Source: Deltaproteobacteria bacterium (GTDB lineage Bacteria; Desulfobacterota; Desulfarculia; Desulfarculales; Desulfarculaceae). Taken from it: a stretch of 45,599 nt of DNA. Position numbers and translations under genes: made by a program. The notes beneath the pieces are model-generated. The model was not told the DNA's origin. It worked only from the letters and a program-made list of their open reading frames with translations, and searched no databases. The stretch is taken from positions 1 through 45,599 of the forward strand of contig JAHLLK010000045.1 in assembly GCA_020444165.1 (NCBI GenBank). Direction: 5' to 3'. Of the stretch, positions 40,430 to 45,599 are shown one piece after another; position 1 is the stretch's first letter, and each line of letters starts with the position of its first letter.

Positions 40430-43400
40430 CTATGGCCGTTTGCGGGCCGAGCAGTGGATGTCCGCGTCGGGCAGATGCCCACTGCGGGTGGGTCCGGCCC
40501 GGCATTCCAGCACCTCGTACCCGGCCTCCTCCAACAGGGCGGCCAGGCGGCGTGGCGAGAACATGTTGCGGTTCAGGTAGCCCGGCCCCCGGTCCTGGAT
40601 GCCCAGGATGCAGTTCAGGCCCTCGCCCCAGCGGTACTCTTCGCTGCCCTCCAGCCACCTGCGCAGGTACACCTCGTGGTTGGGGCAGCGGATCGCCAGC
40701 AGCCCGCCCGGGGCCAGCACCCGCAGCCACTCGGCCAACATGCTCCGGAATTCGGCCAGGGTCACGTGCTCGATCATGTGCGAGGTGAGAATCTCCCCCA
40801 CCGTGCCCGCGGCATAGGGCAGCGTGCCCACGTCCTGCACCAGGTCGGCGGCCGGGTTGTACTTGTCAATGTTCACGTAACCCGGCAGCAGGTTGCGGCC
40901 GCAGCCCAGGTGCAACTTCAGCAGCGGCTGCCCGGGGGGAGGCGCCGGGATGGCTGGGGCGGCCGTGGGCGCCGCGGGCACGAAATCGGGCACCGTGAAC
41001 GCCGGGGCGGGGGCCTCCGGAGGCGAGGGAGGGGCGACTTCCGGCCCGGGCGGAGCCGCCGCAGCGGCCGGGGGCCAGTCCCCGTGGCCGGTGGCGGCCA
41101 GCATGGCCTCCACGGCCCGATCATAGGTGTAGCGGGACAGCACCAGCTCCCGCCCCTGGCGGGCGATGCGTTGCCGCTCCTCCGGGTGGGCCAGGTAATG
41201 GTCGATCAGCTCACCCAGCTCCTCCTCGCTCTGGTACCACACCAGATGCTCGCGGTTGTGGAAGACCTGCTCCAGGCCGGGGGTGTAGCGTTGGATCAGG
41301 AAGCCCTCACAGGCCAGGGTGTTCACCAGGCGGTTGGAGAAATAGGCGGCCAGGCCGCTCCACTCCTCGCCCATGAGCCCCAGGAGGATGCGCGAGGCCC
41401 CCACCAGACGGGCGAAATCCTCGCCGTGCACGGGGGGCAGGGCCTGGAGCCCGCTGCCCTCCCAGCCCTCCCCCGCCACCACCAGGTTGCCACGGGCGGC
41501 CAGGCGGCCCAACAATTCCCGCCGGGAGGGGTTGTTGTTGTTGCCGATGAACACCACGTCGTAGCGCGCCTCGCCGGCCACGGGATGAAACACCCCGGGG
41601 TCGGCCGGGCACGGCAGATAGTGATAGCGGCCCGGGTGGCGCAGATTGTTTTGGTCCACGTGGCTTTGGTTGGAGATGAACACCGCGTCGGCCACCCGGC
41701 CCAGCTCGGTGTGGTAAGGCGAATAGGCCGCGTCACCGTAGAACACCGAAAGGGTGAAGCCCAAACGGGACTTCAACTCGGCCAAAAAATCCACCGGCAC
41801 CACGCCGGCCTTGACGCTGCCGCCCAGATGCACGTGGGCCGGCCGCACCTCGGCCAGGATCTCGGGCAGGCGGTGCAGGTCTTCCCGCAGGTCCAGGCGG
41901 TGCACCTGGCCCCGGGCCTCCCAGGCGGCCAGCCAGTAGAAGTTGGAATTGTCGGGCCGGAACAGGTCCAGGTAGAAGATCTGCGGCCGCCCTTCCGCCG
42001 CGGGGTGAGGCGCGGGAGCCGGGACCGGCGGGGGCAGCGGCTCCGTGGCCGCGGGCCGGGCCGCCTCCGCGGGCAACGGCGCCCGCTGGTCCGCGCCCGG
42101 TTCCGCCAGGGCCCGGGCGAACTGCTCGGCCCGGGCGCGGTAGGTGTGGGTCAGGGCGATTTCCCGGCCCCGGGCGGCCAGCTTACGGCGCTCGTCGGGA
42201 TGCTCCAGGAAAAAGTCCAACAGCTGCTTCAGGTCAGCCGCATCGGTGTACTGCGGCACCGTGTCGCCGAAGATGTCGGCGATGCCCCGGTTGCGGTCGG
42301 AGATGGCAAAGCCGCCGCTGGCCAGGATGTCGAAGATTTTCACGGCCACGAAGCCGTCGCGGGCCATGTCCGGGTGGTGATCGTTCACGGAGATGGCCGT
42401 GCGGGCGTAGAGCTTGTCCAGTTCGCGGTAATCCCAGAACTCGCCGCCCACAAACTCCGGGGGCAGGAACTGCTCCCAGGCATTGCCCCAGACCTTGAAC
42501 TGGTGCCCGGTCTGATAGAGGTCGGTGACCACTTGGCGGCCCTGGGGGCCCCGGGGGTTGCCCACGAACACCACCTGGTACTCCAGGGGCTCGTCCAGGG
42601 GGCGCTTGTCCGTGGCCCCCACCATGACCTCCACGTTCCCGAAGCCCATGTCCGTGAGCCGCGGCACAAAGTACGGCGAGAGGCTGAATATCTTGTCGAA
42701 CATGGCCAAACGGGCCGGGTTCATGCGGTCCGGATGGCTGTAGAGCCAGGCCAGGCGGAGGCTGTCCTCGGGCAGGTCCAGCCACACCGAAGCCCCCAAG
42801 AGGCAGATCACCAGGTCGGCGTTCCGGTCTGGGGCGATGGTGTAGCCCAGGCTGGCGAACTGCTTCTCCAGCTCGTACTGCACCCAGTAGTCGCCCCAGA
42901 GATGGCGTTTGCTGGGGTCTACCGCGTGGTCCGAGGGGGACAGCACCTTAACGCTAAGGCGGTCCATTTGCCGCAGCCGGGCCAGCTTGCCCTTTTGCCG
43001 CGCCTGGATCTCCTGGCGCTGACGCACGAAGCCGGGCTCGGTTTCCAACCGGGCCAAAAGCTCCCGGGCCTGGGGCAGGCTGGGCTCCAGGGCCAGGAGC
43101 CGGGAAATGGTCTCGTGCGCCGCTTCCAGGCTGCCCATTTCGGCCTGCACCGCCCCCAGGTTGTAGAGTATGCGCGGGTCCCGTGGGGCCAGCCAGGCAG
43201 CCCAGCGGAAAGAGTACTCCGCTTCCCGCAGATTGCCGGTCATGGCCAGCTTGTAGGCCAGATCGGACAAGAGGCTCGCGTCGGTGAAGCCCTGCTCCAC
43301 GGCGGTGCGCAGCACCTTGATGGCCCCGGGCAGGTCGCCCGCCTGGGTCAGGCGCCGGGATTCCGCCATGAGCCGCAGCTTTTCCTCGTGCCGCGCCGCC

Positions 43401-43561
43401 TCCCCTTGGGCCGTAGGCGCCGCGGCGGGAGCGGGCTCCGCAGCCGGCGCTTCGGGGGGGTTGGCCGGAGGGGCCGGAGGGGCCGGAGGAAGGTTCTGGG
43501 GAGCCCGGGGGGCTATGTTTCCGCCGCGCGCGGCGCCTTTGCTTTTTTTCTTCTTGGCCAT
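40430..43561 (-). CDS. TPR - CgeB-type GT - CgeB-type GT - SAM methyltransferase multidomain protein
   Basis: A 1043-aa cytosolic protein. After a basic start (AKKKKSKG) and a Pro/Ala-rich linker (about residues 15-50) come TPR units (about 55-170). Two glycosyltransferase modules of the CgeB/Glyco_trans_1_2 type follow. The first (about 205-490) has VVFVGNPRGPQGRQVV and SVNDHHPDMARDGFVAVKIF; the second (about 520-845) has DVVFIGNNNNPSRRELL and YFSNRLVNTLACEGF. A second Pro/Ala linker leads to a C-terminal methyltransferase (about 895-1043): LHLGCGRNLLPGYVNID, EILTSHMIEHVTLAEF, LAPGGLLAIRCPNHE. The ATG at 43561 has only a weak GAGAG upstream; a hairpin begins 9 nt before it. It may build and cap a glycan on a protein such as flagellin or on a polysaccharide. 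Confidence 0.87.
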   Translation of the reverse strand: MAKKKKSKGAARGGNIAPRAPQNLPPAPPAPPANPPEAPAAEPAPAAAPTAQGEAARHEEKLRLMAESRRLTQAGDLPGAIKVLRTAVEQGFTDASLLSDLAYKLAMTGNLREAEYSFRWAAWLAPRDPRILYNLGAVQAEMGSLEAAHETISRLLALEPSLPQARELLARLETEPGFVRQRQEIQARQKGKLARLRQMDRLSVKVLSPSDHAVDPSKRHLWGDYWVQYELEKQFASLGYTIAPDRNADLVICLLGASVWLDLPEDSLRLAWLYSHPDRMNPARLAMFDKIFSLSPYFVPRLTDMGFGNVEVMVGATDKRPLDEPLEYQVVFVGNPRGPQGRQVVTDLYQTGHQFKVWGNAWEQFLPPEFVGGEFWDYRELDKLYARTAISVNDHHPDMARDGFVAVKIFDILASGGFAISDRNRGIADIFGDTVPQYTDAADLKQLLDFFLEHPDERRKLAARGREIALTHTYRARAEQFARALAEPGADQRAPLPAEAARPAATEPLPPPVPAPAPHPAAEGRPQIFYLDLFRPDNSNFYWLAAWEARGQVHRLDLREDLHRLPEILAEVRPAHVHLGGSVKAGVVPVDFLAELKSRLGFTLSVFYGDAAYSPYHTELGRVADAVFISNQSHVDQNNLRHPGRYHYLPCPADPGVFHPVAGEARYDVVFIGNNNNPSRRELLGRLAARGNLVVAGEGWEGSGLQALPPVHGEDFARLVGASRILLGLMGEEWSGLAAYFSNRLVNTLACEGFLIQRYTPGLEQVFHNREHLVWYQSEEELGELIDHYLAHPEERQRIARQGRELVLSRYTYDRAVEAMLAATGHGDWPPAAAAAPPGPEVAPPSPPEAPAPAFTVPDFVPAAPTAAPAIPAPPPGQPLLKLHLGCGRNLLPGYVNIDKYNPAADLVQDVGTLPYAAGTVGEILTSHMIEHVTLAEFRSMLAEWLRVLAPGGLLAIRCPNHEVYLRRWLEGSEEYRWGEGLNCILGIQDRGPGYLNRNMFSPRRLAALLEEAGYEVLECRAGPTRSGHLPDADIHCSARKRP

Positions 43562-43569
43562 GGCTCTCG

Positions 43570-43788
43570 CTAACAGGTGGTTGAAAAACAGCCTGTTAGG
43601 CGCGCCATGGATTCATAGATGATGGCGCGCCAAATTGCGTGGCTTCGAACAAAGCAAACGATTTGCCGAAGTTGGCCAAACCACGCTTTGGCCAACTTTG
43701 GTTGCCAAAGGCCAGGTATGGCCTTTGGCAACACCTTGTTGGTAAGCAGATAACCTGCCTGAATTTTTGGTGTCTGCCAGGCGCCTGG
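43570..43788. repeat. Array of six inverted repeats in the divergent intergenic region
   Basis: Successive perfect inverted repeats fill about 220 bp of the 437-bp gap 43562-43998. One: CTAACAGG (43570-43577) with 43592-43599. Two: GGCGCGCCAT (43599-43608) with 43622-43631. Three: CTTCG (43643-43647) with 43667-43671, enclosing GCAAA/TTTGC. Four: AAGTTGGCCAAA (43669-43680) with 43687-43698, loop CCACGC. Five: GTTGCCAAAGGCC (43701-43713) with 43720-43732, loop AGGTAT. Six: palindrome CCAGGCGCCTGG (43777-43788). The first ends 9 nt before the start of the 1043-aa gene. A TATAAG box on the minus strand (43799-43794) could make the array that gene's leader RNA. G+C is locally reduced. No coding sequence is supported. 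Confidence 0.75.
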
Positions 43789-43904
43789 TAGCGCTTATAC
43801 AAAATATCACCCGTCCGGAGCCTTGTAAAACCCAAAACCAGTGCCTGATGATTCGACAAAACAAATGCTTGCGGGTCGCGGCCCCGCACCGGAACTTGGC
43901 GGCT

Positions 43905-43934
43905 TTGCTCTTTTCCCTTGCCGGCGCCTATAAT
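43905..43934 (+). promoter_or_regulatory. Candidate promoter of the esterase gene
   Basis: A perfect -10 TATAAT (43929-43934) is preceded at 18 bases by a weak -35 TTGCTC (43905-43910). The start codon is about 58 nt downstream of the predicted transcription start. Confidence 0.6.
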
Positions 43935-43998
43935 GTAGTCAAACCCCTGTCCCCTGCCGGGTATGGCCTCTGCCCCGGACCCGAAAAAAAGGAGTGCC

Positions 43999-45030
43999 AT
44001 GTCCAGGTTTCTTCTGGCTCCCCGTCCGGCCGCGGCCTCAGGGAAAGCGCGGCCCAGGCTGGGTTGGGTCCTGGTGCTCCTCCTGGCCGGGCTGGCTTGC
44101 CAGCCCGCTACGGTCCCGCCGCCTTCCTCCGGGGCGTCCCTCCACGAGCGGACCCTCACCATGGCCGACGGCCGGGTGCGTGATTACCTGTTGCAGTTCC
44201 CGCCTGGGCTCACCCCGGGCCGGCCTGCGCCCCTGTTGGTGGTGCTGCACGGCGCTTTCAGCGATGCCCGGGAGATGGCCGGGGTTTCCGGCTTCCACGC
44301 CTTGGCCGACCGCCTGGGCCTGGTGGTGGCTTACCCCAACGGCCTGGGTTTTCTGGGATTGTTCCGCATGTGGAACGCGGGGTTCTGCTGCGGTGGCCCC
44401 CAGCGGGACCAAGTGGACGACGTGCATTTCGTCCTGGCGGTGATCGCCGACGTGCGGGCCCGCCTGCCGGTGGACCCGGGCCGGGTCTACGTGGTGGGCT
44501 ACTCCAACGGCGGCATGCTGGCCCATCTGGTGGCGGCCAGCCATCCCGAGAAGGTGGCGGCCCTGGCCGTGGTGGGCGGCACGGTATGCGCCCAGCCGGC
44601 GCAGGCGCCTGGGGCCTGGCAGCCGCCTACCCCGACCCTGGCCGTGCCGGTGATGCTCCTGCACGGCCGGGATGACCCCAGGGTGCCCTACCTGGGCGGC
44701 GCACCGCCGGACTCGGGAGGATCGTATACCTTCTGCGGGGCGCTTTATGGCGCGGAACTGTGGGCCCACCGCAATCAGGCCCAGGAGCCGGCCCGGGAGG
44801 AGGGTCCCGTCGCATCGGGGGTGGAGCGGCGGGTCTGGGCTGCCGGCCCGCCCGGGGCGCCGGTGGAGCTTTGGACCCTCTTGGGCTGGGGGCACGCTTG
44901 GCCCGGACCACCGGCCATCCCGGCGGGTCCGGCCGGCCCGGGCCTGGCCGGTTTCAACGCCAGCCAGGAAATCTGGCACTTCTGCCGCCGCTTCCGGCGG
45001 GACGCCGGCGCCACCTTGGCCGGTCAATAG
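43999..45030 (+). CDS. Secreted PHB-depolymerase/LpqC-type esterase
   Basis: A 343-aa exported alpha/beta hydrolase of the polyhydroxybutyrate depolymerase / feruloyl-esterase-like family. The signal sequence contains LGWVLVLLLAGLACQP; the Cys could be lipidated, but the preceding residues (GLA) do not fit the usual lipobox well. The domain starts with PLLVVLHGAFSDAREMAG. The nucleophile is S169 in VVGYSNGGMLAHLVA, the acid D225 in LHGRDDPRVPY, and the base H299 in LGWGHAWPG. FCCGGPQRDQVDDVHFVLAV is also typical of the family. The ATG at 43999 follows AAGGAG with good spacing. Natural substrate unknown. Confidence 0.88.
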   Translation: MSRFLLAPRPAAASGKARPRLGWVLVLLLAGLACQPATVPPPSSGASLHERTLTMADGRVRDYLLQFPPGLTPGRPAPLLVVLHGAFSDAREMAGVSGFHALADRLGLVVAYPNGLGFLGLFRMWNAGFCCGGPQRDQVDDVHFVLAVIADVRARLPVDPGRVYVVGYSNGGMLAHLVAASHPEKVAALAVVGGTVCAQPAQAPGAWQPPTPTLAVPVMLLHGRDDPRVPYLGGAPPDSGGSYTFCGALYGAELWAHRNQAQEPAREEGPVASGVERRVWAAGPPGAPVELWTLLGWGHAWPGPPAIPAGPAGPGLAGFNASQEIWHFCRRFRRDAGATLAGQ

Positions 45031-45038
45031 CAAAATGA

Positions 45039-45068
45039 AGCCGGCGGAACCCAGGGGTTCCGCCGGCT
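45039..45068. terminator. Terminator hairpin between esterase and NuoF-like genes
   Basis: AGCCGGCGGAACC (45039-45051) pairs perfectly with GGTTCCGCCGGCT (45056-45068), loop CAGG. It starts 9 nt after the esterase stop. GTATTT follows on the plus strand and TCATTTTG on the minus strand, so it can serve both convergent genes. Confidence 0.78.
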
Positions 45069-45092
45069 GTATTTAGCGCACTGGCCGCTCAG

Positions 45093-45118
45093 GACGCCAG
45101 GGCCGAGGCCCGGGCGTC
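45093..45118 (-). terminator. Imperfect hairpin after the NuoF-like gene
   Basis: GACGCC-A-GGGCC pairs with GGCCC-G-GGCGTC (11 bp with one mismatch, 2-nt loop), 9 nt beyond the stop of the minus-strand NuoF-like gene. No T-run follows, so it may be accessory to the stronger hairpin at 45039-45068. Confidence 0.35.
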
Positions 45119-45127
45119 GCGCTCAGC

Positions 45128-45599
45128 TTAGTAAATCGCGTCGAACTTGCAGTTCTCCAGACAAGTCTTGCACTTGATGCACTTGTCCAGATTGATCTTG
45201 GCGAATTCCTTCTTCTTCCAGTCGATGGCTTCCACCGGGCAGTTGCGGAAGCACATGCCGCACTTGGTGCACTTCTCGTTGTCCACCTTGAACTCCAAGA
45301 GGTGCACGCAGCTGCGGGCCGGGCACTTCTTGTCGTAGATGTGGGCTTCGTACTCGTCGCGGAAGTAGCGCAGGGTGGAGAGCACCGGGTTGGGACCGGT
45401 CTGGCCCAGGCCGCACAGGGCGGACTGCTGGATCATGCCGGCCAACTCTTCCAGAGCCTCGATGTCGCCGGCCTCGCCCCGGCCCTCGGTGATCTTCTCC
45501 AGGATCTGCAGCATGCGGCGGGTGCCCTCCCGGCAGGGGGTGCATTTGCCGCAGGATTCCTCCTGCACGAAGTCCATGAAGAAGCGGGCCATGTCCACC
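45128..45599 (-). CDS. NuoF/HndC-like NAD(P)H-binding subunit, C-terminal part fused to 2x[4Fe-4S] ferredoxin (5' end outside window)
   Basis: The last 156 residues of a larger protein whose start lies beyond the window. ESCGKCTPCREGT with CGLGQTGPNPV downstream is the [4Fe-4S] (N3-type) cluster site of the flavin subunit of complex I and of NAD(P)-linked hydrogenases and formate dehydrogenases. After it comes a bacterial-type ferredoxin domain with two CxxCxxCxxxCP-like motifs: KCTKCGMCFRNCPVEAI and KCIKCKTCLENCKFDAI (the last lacks the final Pro). This fused layout is typical of HndC/HymB and electron-bifurcating enzymes of anaerobes rather than of respiratory NuoF. Partner subunits would lie outside the window. 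Confidence 0.92.
   Translation of the reverse strand, partial: VDMARFFMDFVQEESCGKCTPCREGTRRMLQILEKITEGRGEAGDIEALEELAGMIQQSALCGLGQTGPNPVLSTLRYFRDEYEAHIYDKKCPARSCVHLLEFKVDNEKCTKCGMCFRNCPVEAIDWKKKEFAKINLDKCIKCKTCLENCKFDAIY

Noticed and set aside
40331..43573. Very long plus-strand open frame (about 1080 aa) opposite the glycosyltransferase giant
   Set aside because: No domain is recognisable and composition is that of a codon-bias shadow; the minus strand has clear GT and methyltransferase motifs.
43570..43788. CRISPR array or transposon ends
   Set aside because: The repeats differ from one another and are inverted rather than direct and regularly spaced, and no cas or transposase gene is near.
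43596..44162. Minus-strand open frame of about 188 aa through the hairpin array
   Set aside because: It crosses the start of the esterase gene and the inverted repeats, has no ribosome binding site, and shows no domain.

Overview
The window is a high-GC (roughly two-thirds G+C), gene-dense stretch of a bacterial chromosome. Gene content points to an anaerobe of the Desulfobacterota (deltaproteobacterial) type: a NuoF/HndC-like flavin subunit fused to a 2x[4Fe-4S] ferredoxin, a lone 2-hydroxyacyl-CoA dehydratase/double-cubane protein, a TAXI solute-binding protein, a HAAT (liv-type) ABC cassette and several PAS-rich signalling proteins. This placement rests on gene content and base composition only. 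No phage, IS element or CRISPR array is visible.

Layout. 1-6 kb: the C-terminal two-thirds of an RND efflux pump, a 23-bp perfect hairpin between convergent genes, a TPR glycosyltransferase, and a secreted BACON/DUF5648 protein. 6.2-11.8 kb: a 1418-aa protein ending in a pyruvate-phosphate-dikinase-like ATP-binding domain and phosphohistidine domain, with about 900 residues of unknown N-terminus. It sits 3 nt upstream of an unusually long GAPDH-like protein. 12-17 kb: a PAS-PAS-GGDEF-EAL protein converging on a flippase and a family 2 glycosyltransferase. 17-19.2 kb: an apparent operon of a TAXI binding protein, a membrane-anchored rhodanese lacking its catalytic Cys, and a MauE/DoxX-like protein. 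19.5-24.7 kb: an NCS2 permease with a C-terminal HATPase-like domain, a TPR-FkbM methyltransferase, the dehydratase-family protein and an alpha/beta hydrolase.

24.8-27.2 kb: a four-PAS histidine kinase with no partner regulator. 27.3-32.1 kb: a complete livM-livH-SBP-livG-livF cassette. 32.3-34.7 kb: a DUF1992 protein and a 602-aa protein I do not recognise. 34.76-34.92 kb: tRNA-Ala(GGC) with a near-consensus promoter and a terminator. 35-37.7 kb: a radical SAM protein and a dolichyl-phosphate-mannose-synthase-like glycosyltransferase. 37.7-43.6 kb: a minus-strand cluster of a TPR-GT-GT-methyltransferase giant, a DegT aminotransferase, a GNAT acetyltransferase and a ketopantoate-reductase-like protein. 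43.6-43.8 kb: a dense array of inverted repeats. 44-45.6 kb: a PHB-depolymerase-like esterase and the end of the NuoF-like gene.

Themes. Surface-glycan assembly recurs (seven genes with glycosyltransferase, methyltransferase, flippase or amino-sugar functions). Signal transduction is represented by the c-di-GMP protein, the orphan kinase and the permease-ATPase fusion. The most promising undescribed items are the dikinase/GAPDH pair, the permease-HATPase fusion, the TAXI/Cys-less rhodanese/MauE operon and the hairpin array at 43.57-43.79 kb.
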